Notes: a model not told the origin generated them from the sequence alone. A DNA stretch of 64,000 nucleotides from Rugosimonospora acidiphila (GCF_039543385.1 NZ_BAABJQ010000002.1:434001-498000), one strand, 5' to 3'; positions 41,950 to 63,848 are shown, counted from the first letter of the stretch. Numbers and translations: made by a program.

Positions 41950-42000
41950 GGTATTGCCTCCAACGTTTCGTGAAGAACAGAGTCACGCTATCGCCGGAGA

Positions 42001-42046
42001 CGAGAAAAAGGGCCCTGCCACCGCACAGCACCGCCGGCAGCAGGGC
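42001..42046 (-). terminator. Intrinsic terminator with U-tract after TPR gene
   Basis: On the minus strand, GGCCCTGC-N21-GCAGGGCC-type arms (42010-42017 and 42039-42046) are followed by CCTTTTTCTC. This is a textbook intrinsic terminator, rare in this GC-rich window, 24 nt after the TPR gene stop. Confidence 0.8.
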
Positions 42047-42069
42047 CGAGAAACAGCCAAGCCGGCGAG

Positions 42070-42576
42070 TCAGCCGGGTTCAACCAGGAGCCGGGCGTAG
42101 TTGGCCATCGAGCGTTGATAGCGTGGCAGGTGCTTGGCGAGCGCCCCCACGGCGATCGACACTGCCTCCCGCTCGCGGCCAACGCTGGTCAGGGCCAGCG
42201 CGAGCGTCGCGCTGACGGCGTCGTCGAGTTCGTCGGAGCCGCGCTCGCGCTCCTCGGTCAGCAGCCGGATGCTCTGCTCGGCCTCCCCGATGTTGCGCAG
42301 CGAACTGGACAGCTGGATCACCGAGCGCCGCCGGCGGATACCGTCGATGCCCAGCTCCAGCGCCTTGCGGTAGAGCTGGACCGCCTTGTCGGAATGGCCG
42401 GTCGAGTCCAGCGCGCAGGCCCGCTCGAACGCCGCCACCGGATGATCCGGGCCCAGTTCGTCGGCGAGGGCGCCAACCCGCTCGCGGAACTCCTGTTCAT
42501 CCCAGGCGTCGGGCGCAGCGTTGAAGGCCGCCCACAGGTCCGCACTGCGCTGCTCCCAGTCGGCGTTCGGGTTCAT
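42070..42576 (-). CDS. TPR-type (tetratricopeptide group 5) protein
   Basis: Soluble helical protein of about 168 residues. HPVAAFERACALDSTGHSDK, AVQLYRKALELGIDG and RRRSVIQLSSSLRNIGEAEQ match the Tetratrico peptide repeat group 5 domain of actinomycete small proteins, often near MutT or regulatory genes. No catalytic motif is visible. The ATG at 42576 is preceded by GAGGAG at 7 nt; the upstream ATG at 42591 overlaps that site. Single-gene unit with its own terminator. Confidence 0.8.
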   Translation of the reverse strand: MNPNADWEQRSADLWAAFNAAPDAWDEQEFRERVGALADELGPDHPVAAFERACALDSTGHSDKAVQLYRKALELGIDGIRRRRSVIQLSSSLRNIGEAEQSIRLLTEERERGSDELDDAVSATLALALTSVGREREAVSIAVGALAKHLPRYQRSMANYARLLVEPG

Positions 42577-42669
42577 CGCGTAGCTCCTCATGGTCGTCGG
42601 GTCAGACGGGGACTGTCTCCGAGCACCTGACGGTAGCGCGCCGTTTCGGAACCGGCGGGTCGCGCTGCC

Positions 42670-43617
42670 CTACCCCACGGTCAGCACGATCTTGCCTCGC
42701 GCGCGTCCCGCCTCGCTGAGCTCGTGTGCCCGGGCAGCCTCCTCTATCGGCAGAACGCGCTCGACGGCAACGCGCAGGGCGCCGCGCTCGACCAGCGCGG
42801 TGATCTCGCGCAGGTCCGCGCCGGACGGGGTGAAGCCGAACTCGACGTAGCGCAGGCCGCGTTCGCGAGCCCGTTCGCGAACGGCGGTCCGGTCCGGCCC
42901 GGTGCCTCGGACATCGAGCAGAACCCCCCGCGGGCTAAGGGTTTCCAGCGACCGCGGCCCGTAGTCACCGCTGATCGGGTCGAGGACGATGTCGATGTCG
43001 CGCGCGACGCTGGCGAAGTCGACGCCGGTGTAGTCGATGCACTCGTCGGCGCCGAGCTTTTCCAGGAAGTCGTGCTTGTCCTTGCGGGCGGTGCCGATGA
43101 CGTACGCACCGTGTGCCTTGGCGATCTGCACGGCGAGGTGACCGATTCCGCCGGCCGCGGCGTGGATGAGCACGCGCTGCCCGGCCCGGACCCCGGCCAC
43201 GCGCACCAGTGGTTGCCAGGCGGTCAGTCCCGCGGTGGGCAGCGCCGCGGCGTGCGGCAGGTCCAGGCTCGACGGAGCGGGCGCGAGGAGGTCCTCCGGG
43301 ACGGCCACGTACTGGGCGTAGGCTCCGCGCGGAGGCAGCACGGCCCCGTAAACCGCGTCGCCCTGCTGGAAGCGGCTCGCCTGATCACCGATGGCCGTCA
43401 CGACCCCGGCCAGGTCCAGGCCGAGCGTGAACGGCGGTTCCCCGAGCCGGCGCAGAAGTCCGGAACGCCGCTTCCAATCCGCCGGGTTGAGCCCCGCGGC
43501 GTGAACCCGCACCAGCACCTCACCGGGCCCGGGCAGGGGACGATCGGTCTCGATGATCTCCAGGACTTCCGGGCCACCGAAAATCCGCTGGCTGATCGCG
43601 CGCATGCGCAGGTTCAT
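42670..43617 (-). CDS. NADP-dependent MDR-family oxidoreductase (quinone reductase-like)
   Basis: Zinc-free medium-chain dehydrogenase/reductase of about 315 residues. It has the GroES-like domain start GPEVLEIIETDRPLPGPGEVLVRV, the AGLNPADWKRRSG motif and the Rossmann nucleotide motif HAAAGGIGHLAVQIAKAHGA near residue 150. No structural zinc cysteines. These enzymes usually reduce quinones or alpha,beta-unsaturated carbonyls with NADPH. It is divergent from an HxlR-type regulator, the usual arrangement for electrophile-inducible quinone reductases (YodC/YvaP-like). ATG at 43617 with AAGGAG upstream. Confidence 0.9.
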   Translation of the reverse strand: MNLRMRAISQRIFGGPEVLEIIETDRPLPGPGEVLVRVHAAGLNPADWKRRSGLLRRLGEPPFTLGLDLAGVVTAIGDQASRFQQGDAVYGAVLPPRGAYAQYVAVPEDLLAPAPSSLDLPHAAALPTAGLTAWQPLVRVAGVRAGQRVLIHAAAGGIGHLAVQIAKAHGAYVIGTARKDKHDFLEKLGADECIDYTGVDFASVARDIDIVLDPISGDYGPRSLETLSPRGVLLDVRGTGPDRTAVRERARERGLRYVEFGFTPSGADLREITALVERGALRVAVERVLPIEEAARAHELSEAGRARGKIVLTVG

Positions 43618-43685
43618 GTCGTCTCCTTGAGGGTGGCGCCGTTCACCACTGGTTCATCCTGCAAGACGGCGGTATCTGTTGTGAA

Positions 43686-43715
43686 GTGCGCACCTTTCTG
43701 ATATCTAGGTACCTC
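43686..43715. promoter_or_regulatory. Palindromes in divergent MDR/HxlR promoter
   Basis: GTGCGCAC (43686-43693) and AGGTACCT (43707-43714, ending 1 nt before the HxlR start), two short perfect palindromes in the 98-nt gap. Either could be the HxlR site. Confidence 0.35.
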
Positions 43716-44117
43716 ATGGATACCAAGGAAGAGTCGACGTTCACCTACCGGCGCGACTGTCCCTCCCGCACCGTCGTCGAGGTGCTTGCCAACAAGTGGG
43801 CGCTGTACGTCCTGGCCGCCCTGCGCCGTCATGACCGGCCGATGCGCTTCAACGAACTGCGGCGCATCCTGGACGGCATCACGCAGAAGATGCTGACCCA
43901 GACGCTGCGGGCACTGGAACGCGATGGCCTCGTCAGCCGTACCGTCTACCCGACGGTTCCGCCCAAAGTGGAATATGGTCTGACCCCGCTCGGGGTGGAG
44001 GCGGGACGGCTGACGAGCGCGATCGCGGACTGGTCACTGGAGCACGCCCGGCAGATCCTGGTGGCCCGCCACGACTTCGACGAGCGCAGCGCGGCGGACC
44101 CGGTTCCCGTCGGCTGA
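43716..44117 (+). CDS. HxlR-family transcriptional regulator
   Basis: Winged-helix regulator of about 133 residues: CPSRTVVEVLANKWALYVLA, RFNELRRILDGITQKMLTQTL, ALERDGLVSRTVYPTVPPKV and a typical YGLTPLG core. A cysteine just before the first helix (RRDCPSRT) is the conserved redox- or electrophile-sensing residue in YodB/HypR-like members. The ATG at 43716 fits the family start. It is divergent from the MDR oxidoreductase that it probably controls. Confidence 0.92.
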   Translation: MDTKEESTFTYRRDCPSRTVVEVLANKWALYVLAALRRHDRPMRFNELRRILDGITQKMLTQTLRALERDGLVSRTVYPTVPPKVEYGLTPLGVEAGRLTSAIADWSLEHARQILVARHDFDERSAADPVPVG

Positions 44118-44291
44118 TTCGGGCCCTCGGCCGCTTCTCCACGTGCCGCTCGGGGTCGTTTCGCCCTCACAGCGGCGAGGTCGCCGGCCGACGATGCCAG
44201 AGTCGCAGGTCAGCGCGTTGTTCAGGGAGAACTCCCACGACCCTTGCGCAGGATTCGCCCGCCGGCCATGATCGCTTCCTACAGTCCGCGG

Positions 44292-45425
44292 ATGAAGATC
44301 CCTACCCATTCAGATAAGCGCAGGTCAGCGAGGGTGCGCACGGTGGTTGCCGCGGTCGCCAGTGGCGCAGCCGTGCTGGCCATCGCGACCCCGGCCGCAG
44401 CGGCTCCGGCCCGATCCCTGCCGCTGCCCGCCGCGGTGATTCCGTTCACCTCCGCGACGGTGACCGACCCGGCCGGCGGCACGGTCACGGTCTCCTGGTC
44501 AGCACCCCAGGCTCGCAGCGTGCGCGTCTACGACGGTACCGACCCGGCACACGCCACCCACTACGTCGGCGCCAGCCGGGGTACCGGCAAGCTCACGGTC
44601 CACGTTCCCGCCGCCACCCGCGAGTACTTCCGGCTCGTACCGGATCGCGGTGCGCCGCTGACCATCGGCCAGCGCAGCCTCGGACTGGCCAGCGACCCGA
44701 ACCTGCGTGATGTGGGTGGGTACCGCACCACCTCCGGCCAGTGGGTACGCGACGGGGTGCTGTACCGGTCCGCGGCACTCTCGCTCACCCCGGCCGACCT
44801 GAAGGTGGTCAACGCCCTGGGCCTGCGCGAGGACGCCGACCTGCGTACCCCGGACGAGGCGACAGCGACCCCCGACATTGTCCCGGCCCGTGCCCACTAC
44901 GACGATTTCAACGTGCTGGGCGCGCAGGGCACGCCGGCCGCCCCGATCACCTCCGAGGCCGACGCACAGCAGCTGCTGATCGACGGCGAGCGGCAGATGG
45001 TGCTGTCCGACTCGGCGCAACAGGCATACCACGACCTGTTCACCACCCTGGCCCACACGCCGGGCGCGAGCCTCTACCACTGCTCGGCCGGCAAGGACCG
45101 GACCGGATGGGCGACGGCGGTGTTGCTGACCCTGCTCGGCGTACCCTCCGATGTCGTCATGCACGACTACCTGCTGAGCAACCAGTACTACTTCGACTCG
45201 CCCTCGGTGCAGAGCACGCTCGCGGCGATGCCCCCGGCGACCGCGGCGATCTACAAGCACGTGCTCGATGTCGAGCCGGCCTACCTGCAGGCGGGCCTGG
45301 ACCAGGTCAAGGCGAGCTACGGGTCGATGACCAACTACGCCCTCCGCGGGCTGCGACTCAGCCCGGCCACCCTGGCACTGTTGCGGGCGAAGCTGCTGAC
45401 CGGCGCCCCCACCGGCCGCGCCTGA
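44292..45425 (+). CDS. Secreted tyrosine-specific protein phosphatase (Y_phosphatase3)
   Basis: Secreted phosphatase of about 377 residues. The Sec signal ends near residue 38 (ATPAAAAPA). An Ig/FN3-like N-terminal module follows (GGTVTVSWSAPQARSVRVYD). The phosphatase domain begins NLRDVGGYRT and WVRDGVLYRSA. The P-loop HCSAGKDRTG places nucleophile Cys264 and Arg270 (HCxxGxxR). This is the same fold as PtpB-like and MptpB-type phosphatases, which act on phosphotyrosine or phosphoinositides. The start choice is uncertain: ATG at 44292 without a clear ribosome site, or ATG at 44268. Being secreted by a soil actinomycete, its substrate may be external. Confidence 0.9.
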   Translation: MKIPTHSDKRRSARVRTVVAAVASGAAVLAIATPAAAAPARSLPLPAAVIPFTSATVTDPAGGTVTVSWSAPQARSVRVYDGTDPAHATHYVGASRGTGKLTVHVPAATREYFRLVPDRGAPLTIGQRSLGLASDPNLRDVGGYRTTSGQWVRDGVLYRSAALSLTPADLKVVNALGLREDADLRTPDEATATPDIVPARAHYDDFNVLGAQGTPAAPITSEADAQQLLIDGERQMVLSDSAQQAYHDLFTTLAHTPGASLYHCSAGKDRTGWATAVLLTLLGVPSDVVMHDYLLSNQYYFDSPSVQSTLAAMPPATAAIYKHVLDVEPAYLQAGLDQVKASYGSMTNYALRGLRLSPATLALLRAKLLTGAPTGRA

Positions 45426-45435
45426 CCGAATGGCT

Positions 45436-45465
45436 GGGCCGGCCGCCCCACGGCGCGGCCGGCCC
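45436..45465 (+). terminator. Hairpin terminator after phosphatase gene
   Basis: GGGCCGGCCGC-N8-GCGGCCGGCCC, an 11-bp perfect stem beginning 10 nt after the stop. Confidence 0.7.
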
Positions 45466-45690
45466 GGCGCACCGGCATCGCGCGCGGCACCGGAACCGGG
45501 CGAGCCGATGAGCGGAAGCGTTTCGGCGAGGCAACGCCATGCGGTGCGTGGTAGGTCGTGGTGAGGATCGTCGGTGACCACCTGGGCGCTGGCGTCGAGG
45601 CGTGCGACCAACGCAATCGCCGCGACGCGGGGCACGCCACAGCTACCCGTGATACCTGGGCCGGTCACCGCACCGCGGCTTATCGATCTT

Positions 45691-45723
45691 GACGCTCGGC
45701 GGTTCAGGGGTGTGATATAGATA
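45691..45723 (+). promoter_or_regulatory. Predicted promoter before GH18-like secreted protein
   Basis: TTGACG (45691-45696) and TGATAT (45715-45720) with an 18-nt spacer, followed by AGATATAT. A GGGGAG ribosome site follows before the start. The rest of 45466-45690 has no gene I can support; a minus-strand stretch at 45500-45640 reads protein-like but lacks a start or known motif. Confidence 0.5.
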
Positions 45724-45762
45724 TATTCCCGAAGATCAACCTTCGACCTGCGGGGAGAACCT

Positions 45763-46998
45763 ATGACCCACACTGTCATCCGCCGACCTGGCGCGCGGAG
45801 ACGTAGCGTGGCTGCTGCCGTACTCCTCATCGCCGGCCTCGCTCTCACCACGGCCTCCGCCCCCGTCTCGGCCGGCGCGCCGGTACCGTCGCCACGCGAC
45901 CCACACGGCGGCCTGCTGCCGAAGGGCAATGGCGTGTGGATGTACGACTCCGTCCACGCCGGCGCCGGGTACGGACAGCTCACCCTGCCCGGCATGTGGG
46001 CACCCGAACTGAACTCCTACAACCAGGCGGCCGGCAAGGGCCACGGGATCAGCGTGCTGTTCAGCTACGGGACCGATGTCGAGATGTACTGTCCCGACCT
46101 CGACCCGACTCAGTGCACGCCGGACGACCTGGACGTCTACTACACCCCCGACGGGAGCGGAGCGCAGTCCACCCAGGCATATGCCGAGCACGCCCGCGTC
46201 ATCGGCGCGCGTCCGGTCGTGTCACCCGTCATCGACGGCCGAGTCGGCGCGGATTACCTCACCGGCTTCAACGACCTGAGCCCCAGCCTCGCCCGGAGCT
46301 TCGCCGACAAGGTCGCCGCGCAGGTGTGCGCCGATCCGCGGGTGGACGGCATCCAGTTCGACATCGAGCCGTTCGATATCAGCACCGCCAACGGGCAGTA
46401 CTACTTCTACCTGCAGATCGCCAAGGACTTCGCCGGTGCGCACGGGAACGGCCGGGGTCGAGACCCGTACAGGTGCGTCGGGCCCGAGCACCCGCAGGGC
46501 CGGTTCTTCTCCATCTTCACGTTCGCCCGCTCCATCCAGGCCGGCACCGTGAGCGCCACGCACATGCAGCAGATCGTCAACGGCTACCACAACGGTTACG
46601 TCATCGACTCCCTGTACGACCTGGCCGACACTCCGGGCGGTACGTTCAACCCGGTGGCTGCCTACACCAGTGCCGTGGATACCGAGGTGGCCAACATGAA
46701 ATCGTGGGCCGACATGCTGAAGATCCCGTACGGCATGGGGATCCCGGCCGCCTCCTCAGCGCACGAGTATTCCCAGTGCGTCGGTCCGGCCTGCCAACCG
46801 GCGTCGGCCGGCGCACCGATGCTCGAGTACACCCAGGCGGCGCTCGCCGCGATGGACGCGCACAGCGTGCGCGCCGACCACCTGTACCTCGGTACCGACG
46901 TGTGGGACCTGAGCAGCATCGACACGGACAGCGACTACAACAAGCTGCCCGCGACGGCCCCGTCGACGGTGCTCAGCTACCTCCAACAGCACCTGTAG
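45763..46998 (+). CDS. Secreted GH18-like TIM-barrel protein, uncharacterised
   Basis: Secreted protein of about 411 residues. The signal peptide ends near residue 37 (VSAGA). The mature part looks like a single TIM barrel: NGVWMYDSVHAGAGYGQL, ISVLFSYGTDVEMYCPD, RPVVSPVIDG and, centrally, DPRVDGIQFDIEPFD. In GH18 chitinases that last strand reads DGxDxDxE. Here it is D195-G-I-Q-F-D200-I-E202, so the terminal Asp/Glu pair is kept and the middle Asp is Gln. A chitinase- or endo-glucosaminidase-like or inactive lectin role is inferred. Cysteines at PDLDPTQC, YRCVG and SQCVGPAC may form disulfides. Confidence 0.7.
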   Translation: MTHTVIRRPGARRRSVAAAVLLIAGLALTTASAPVSAGAPVPSPRDPHGGLLPKGNGVWMYDSVHAGAGYGQLTLPGMWAPELNSYNQAAGKGHGISVLFSYGTDVEMYCPDLDPTQCTPDDLDVYYTPDGSGAQSTQAYAEHARVIGARPVVSPVIDGRVGADYLTGFNDLSPSLARSFADKVAAQVCADPRVDGIQFDIEPFDISTANGQYYFYLQIAKDFAGAHGNGRGRDPYRCVGPEHPQGRFFSIFTFARSIQAGTVSATHMQQIVNGYHNGYVIDSLYDLADTPGGTFNPVAAYTSAVDTEVANMKSWADMLKIPYGMGIPAASSAHEYSQCVGPACQPASAGAPMLEYTQAALAAMDAHSVRADHLYLGTDVWDLSSIDTDSDYNKLPATAPSTVLSYLQQHL

Positions 46999-47016
46999 CA
47001 GCGGCCGCTCCCCGTG

Positions 47017-47045
47017 TGCCCTGCCCGGCGTTCTCCGGCAGGGCA
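47017..47045. terminator. Hairpin between convergent genes
   Basis: TGCCCTGCC-N11-GGCAGGGCA, a 9-bp perfect stem between the convergent GH18-like and SDR-like genes. It probably serves both directions. Confidence 0.7.
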
Positions 47046-47102
47046 ACGGGAGGCCGTCAACGAGGATCGCGGCCCGGGGTCGGCCGCGACCGACCCTACG
47101 GC

Positions 47103-47708
47103 TCACCGGCCCAGCGCGCGGATCTGCTTGTTCTCGATGATTTCGGGAGCGCCGGACGGCTTGTCCAGGGCCACCCGGATCATCGCCTGGGCCAGCGCGT
47201 CCACCCCTACCGAAAGCGGCCCGTAGAGCGCACGGACCACAGCGTTCGTCCGCCGCGGAAGCACCTTCGCCGGGCGGAAGCAGAACACGTCCAGGCCCGG
47301 ACGCCGCGCGGCCAGCTCGCGTAGCCCGATCTCGGCGCGGCCCTTCACGCTTCCTGGCTTCACGCCCCAACCGCTGACATAGCAGAATCGAAAATCGCCG
47401 GCCACCACCGCGTCGACGAACGCGATCGGGTAATCGACGGTCAACCGCTCGTGGAGCGCCTTGTCACGGCCGGGCGCGAAGCGGCTGCCGAGTGCCCAGA
47501 TGCAGGCGTCGTGGTCAGCCAACCGGGCGACCAGGTCGGCGTCGTACGCGGTGAAGTCGTCCAACACGAGCGACTCGACTTTGCCCGAGTCGACGGTCAC
47601 CGGCCGCCGCGCCAGGCACGTCACCCCGGTCACGTCGGGTCGGTCGACCAGGTGCCGGAGCGTCTGCGACCCGATGAACCCGGTCGCCCCGGTGAGAACC
47701 ACTCGCAT
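47103..47708 (-). CDS. NAD(P)H-binding atypical SDR protein
   Basis: Rossmann-fold protein of about 201 residues with the N-terminal glycine motif MRVVLTGATGFIGSQTLRHL and LDDFTAYDADLVARLADHDA followed by WALGSRF. It resembles HTATIP2/YwnB-like atypical SDRs, which bind NAD(P) but often lack the catalytic Tyr-x-x-x-Lys. Here only YVSGWGVKPGSVKGRAE stands in that region, so catalysis is uncertain. The ATG at 47708 matches the family; an upstream in-frame ATG at 47723 is the alternative. A role as a redox sensor or epimerase-like enzyme cannot be decided. Confidence 0.83.
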   Translation of the reverse strand: MRVVLTGATGFIGSQTLRHLVDRPDVTGVTCLARRPVTVDSGKVESLVLDDFTAYDADLVARLADHDACIWALGSRFAPGRDKALHERLTVDYPIAFVDAVVAGDFRFCYVSGWGVKPGSVKGRAEIGLRELAARRPGLDVFCFRPAKVLPRRTNAVVRALYGPLSVGVDALAQAMIRVALDKPSGAPEIIENKQIRALGR

Positions 47709-47829
47709 CGTCAGCACTTCCACACTGTCTGTCGGGTCCTCCGTGGACGCGTATGCAGTTGGAGGGTGTCAGCGTACCCGCTGACTACCGGGACACGTGA
47801 CCGGCCGTTGCGCCGAGGCGATACCTACC

Positions 47830-47850
47830 AGTACTATGCATCATAGTGCT
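47830..47850. promoter_or_regulatory. PadR operator-like inverted repeat
   Basis: AGTACTATG-CAT-CATAGTGCT, 8 of 9 arm positions matching with a perfect ACTATG core. It lies 25 nt before the GTG start of the PadR/membrane-protein operon and overlaps its likely promoter, consistent with autorepression. Confidence 0.65.
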
Positions 47851-47874
47851 AGGGGTGGAGCGGGTGAGGGTTTC

Positions 47875-48240
47875 GTGAAGGTAGCCAAGGATCTGGTGGC
47901 CGCGTCGGCGACACCGATGGTGCTCGGCATCCTGGCCGAGGGCGAGAGCTACGGCTACGCCATCCTCAGGCGGATCAACGAGCTGTCCGGGGGCGAGCTG
48001 GACTGGACCGAGGGGCTGCTGTATCCGTTGCTGCACCGGCTCGAGCGCCTCGGTTATGCGGAGTCGAGCTGGCAGTCGGTCACCGGCGAGCGTAAGCGAA
48101 AGTACTACCGCATCACCGACAAGGGCGTGGCCGAGCTGGCCGAGCAGCGCCGGCAGTGGGACACAGTCATGCACGCGCTCAAGGAGATCTGGCATGACCG
48201 TCTGCCGCTGACCGTGAACCCGCTGGAGGGCCCCGCATGA
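47875..48240 (+). CDS. PadR-family transcriptional regulator (short form)
   Basis: PadR winged helix of about 121 residues of the short subfamily lacking the Vir-like extension: PMVLGILAEGESYGYAILRR, LDWTEGLLYPLLHRLERLGY, GERKRKYYRITDKGVAELAE. Such short PadRs often sit before ABC or permease-prefix membrane genes. I prefer the GTG at 47875, with a GAGG site 5 nt before it, over the ATG at 47836, which lies inside the operator. The stop overlaps the next start (ATGA). Confidence 0.9.
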   Translation: MKVAKDLVAASATPMVLGILAEGESYGYAILRRINELSGGELDWTEGLLYPLLHRLERLGYAESSWQSVTGERKRKYYRITDKGVAELAEQRRQWDTVMHALKEIWHDRLPLTVNPLEGPA

Positions 48241-49613
48241 CAACACCGGACGGGCAGGAGGAGTTGGAAGCGCAGTTCGCGCAGTGGCGCCAGTACGTGC
48301 TGCGCCGCAGGGTGCTGCAACCGTCCGACGCCGACGAGCTCGAAGACCACCTCCGCGGCTCCGTCGACGAACTCGTCGCGGTGGGCCTGAGCCCGGATGA
48401 GGCGTTCCTGGTCGCGGTCAAACGGATGGGCGGCCTCGACGAACTCTCCCGCGAGTTCGCCCGGGAGCATTCGGAACGGCTGTGGAAGCAGCTGGTGCTG
48501 ACCGCCGACACCGGCAGCCCGGTCGCCGACCGGCGCTCCCGGCGGGACCTGTGGGCGATGGTCGCCTGCGCGGCGGGCGCGGCGGCGTCCGTCAAGGTGC
48601 CGGCACTGTTCGGGCTGAGCTTTGAGCACGACGGCTCGTTCTACGCGCGAAACCTCACCCTGCTCGCGCTGCCCTGGCTGGCGGCGTTCCTGGCCTGGCG
48701 CCGGAGAGCCCGACGGCCAGTGATCGCGATCCTGGTGGCGCTGTTCGCTCTCGGCGCCGTGGCGGCCAACGCCTATCCCCTGGCCGACAAGTCGCAGTCC
48801 GTGGTCGTCACCAGCATTCACCTTCCCATCGCTCTGTGGCTCGTGGTCGGTCTGGCCTATGTCGCCGACGACTGGCGCTCCTTCCGCCGACGCATGGACT
48901 TCATCCGCTTCACCGGCGAGTGGTTCATCTACTTCGTGCTCATGGCCCTCGGCGGCGGCGTACTGGCCGCGTTGCTGTTCAACACCTTCAGGGCCATCGG
49001 GATTCTTCCGGACGAGTTCACCTCGAATTGGCTGCTTCCCTGCGGCGCCACGGCTGCGGTCGTCGTGGCCGGGTGGCTCGTCGAGGCCAAGCAGAGTGTC
49101 GTCGAGAACATCGCGCCGGTCCTCACCCGGCTGTTCACCCCGCTGTTCACGGCAGCCCTCCTCGCCTTCCTCGTCGCCGTCGTCTGGACCAGCCACGGCA
49201 TCGACGTCGAGCGCGAAGCGCTGATCCTGTTCGACCTCCTGCTGGTCGTGGTGCTGGGACTGCTGCTCTACTCGCTCTCGGCCCGCGATCCGCTGGCCCC
49301 GCCCGGCCCGTTCGACAAACTCCAGCTCGCGCTCGTGGTCAGCGCGTTGGCCATCGACGTGCTGGTGCTGGTGGACATCACCGGGCGCATCACCGACGAG
49401 TACGGCAGTACGCCCAACAGGGCGGCCGCGCTCGGCGAGAACGTCATCCTGCTGGTCAACCTCGCGTGGTCGGCGTGGCTCCTGCTGACCTTCATCCGTC
49501 GGCGCACGTCGTTCGCGGCGCTCGAACGTTGGCAGACCGGCTACCTGCCGGTCTACGCCGCGTGGGCCTGGATCGTGGTCCTCGCCTTCCCTCCGTTGTT
49601 CGGCTACGTCTGA
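48237..49613 (+). CDS. Multi-spanning membrane protein with permease-prefix domain
   Basis: About 458 residues. The first about 90 form the helical permease prefix domain common after PadR genes (SDADELEDHLRGSVDELVAV, then SPDEAFLVAVKRMGGLDEL). The rest holds about 10 hydrophobic spans of DUF4153-like character (LTLLALPWLAAFLAW, WFIYFVLMALGGGVLAALLF). The ATGA overlap with PadR indicates coupling. Its 3' end overlaps the convergent GrpB gene by 10 nt, so the two stops share bases. The transported solute or signal is unknown. Confidence 0.82.
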   Translation: MTTPDGQEELEAQFAQWRQYVLRRRVLQPSDADELEDHLRGSVDELVAVGLSPDEAFLVAVKRMGGLDELSREFAREHSERLWKQLVLTADTGSPVADRRSRRDLWAMVACAAGAAASVKVPALFGLSFEHDGSFYARNLTLLALPWLAAFLAWRRRARRPVIAILVALFALGAVAANAYPLADKSQSVVVTSIHLPIALWLVVGLAYVADDWRSFRRRMDFIRFTGEWFIYFVLMALGGGVLAALLFNTFRAIGILPDEFTSNWLLPCGATAAVVVAGWLVEAKQSVVENIAPVLTRLFTPLFTAALLAFLVAVVWTSHGIDVEREALILFDLLLVVVLGLLLYSLSARDPLAPPGPFDKLQLALVVSALAIDVLVLVDITGRITDEYGSTPNRAAALGENVILLVNLAWSAWLLLTFIRRRTSFAALERWQTGYLPVYAAWAWIVVLAFPPLFGYV

Positions 49614-50188
49614 CGCTCCGACTGCCGCCGCGAATCGTTCGCGGCGAGCCATCGATAGGCGTCGGCGGTGATGCTGGCGACCATGGCGCTCTTGCCGTCC
49701 GTGTAGGCGTCGCGATCGTGGGTGTGCCGGACGGCCAGTTCGCGTTTGAGTCGCGCGTACTGCCGGGCCGCGTGGGGATGGGTTCGCAGGTAGTCACGGA
49801 ACGCCAGCACGTCGCTGAATCGCGCAGAGCCGGTCGGCACCAGGTGCAGATGATGGGTTCGGCGGGCGGGGCTCGGCTTGCAGAACCAGTGCATGACGTC
49901 TTGCCGGTAGGGCGCGTAGCAGTAGTCGAGCTCCGCGAGCAGGTCGATGCAGGGTCGCGACGAGTCGAGGTCCCCGACGCCGACCATGATGTCGATGATC
50001 GCCTTTGCGGTCAGACCGGGGACGGCCGTGCTCCCGACATGATGTATTCCGCCGGTGACGTGTGACCCGAGCGCGTCGGCGAGAATGCCGGCCTCGTGCT
50101 TGAATTGCGCCGGCCATGCGGGGTCGTAGGCGCGAAGGCTTATCGGCTCGTCGCTCACCGGGAGAACGAGGTTTGTCTCGTCTGCCAT
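49604..50188 (-). CDS. GrpB/UPF0157 family protein
   Basis: About 194 residues. The nucleotidyltransferase-like GrpB fold shows HHVGSTAVPGLTAKAIIDIM (conserved GS...KxIIDI), RTHHLHLVPTGSARFSDVLA and FRDYLRTHPHAARQYARLKR. GrpB proteins resemble minimal nucleotidyltransferases; a molecular role is not established. The ATG at 50188 has a GGTGGAG site. It is divergent from the giant Tc toxin gene across 391 nt, with a 14-bp palindrome 31 nt before its start. Confidence 0.9.
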   Translation of the reverse strand: MADETNLVLPVSDEPISLRAYDPAWPAQFKHEAGILADALGSHVTGGIHHVGSTAVPGLTAKAIIDIMVGVGDLDSSRPCIDLLAELDYCYAPYRQDVMHWFCKPSPARRTHHLHLVPTGSARFSDVLAFRDYLRTHPHAARQYARLKRELAVRHTHDRDAYTDGKSAMVASITADAYRWLAANDSRRQSERQT

Positions 50189-50218
50189 GACTCCACCCTG
50201 CCACATCGAGGATCGGCT

Positions 50219-50232
50219 CCGCGGTACCGCGG
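50219..50232. promoter_or_regulatory. Palindrome in GrpB/Tc-toxin divergent gap
   Basis: CCGCGGTACCGCGG, a perfect 14-bp palindrome in the 391-nt divergent gap. An AT-richer patch at about 50398-50440 may hold the toxin promoter, but no convincing -35/-10 pair was seen. Confidence 0.4.
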
Positions 50233-50579
50233 GTGTGGCTTGTTCGCCGGACCCGCCGTCATCGATGGAACCTTTGGATCGTCCGGATCGGCTGGTGGGC
50301 CGATGTGGCGCGGCGCGGTTCGCGCCGTAGCGTCAGGGCAGCCAGAGTCACACACCCTCGTGGGTGCCGCGCGATTCCGTCCCCGTCCTCGATCCGACAC
50401 TTCAGATAGCCGGAATTCGACAAACATATTCAGCAAGACGCCTGCGCCGAAGCCGTGTCCCCTTCGGGGGGACGGCGAAGCGTCGCAGGCAACCACATCG
50501 ACCGATCCACTCCGGCGGCACCGCAGACCCTGTGGCGCCCCGGTCGTGTGCGCCCACGATGGCGCAGGGGAGGACTCCG

Positions 50580-63824
<13,245 letters not shown>

Positions 63825-63848
63825 GCGCCTCACGGGAAGGACCCGCAC

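Noticed and set aside
44499..45995. Minus-strand frame opposite the phosphatase; the segment near 45500-45640 (VARLDASAQVVTDDPHHDLP) reads protein-like.
   Set aside because: No start codon with a ribosome site, no known motif, and most of the frame is antisense to the phosphatase gene. At best a degraded fragment.
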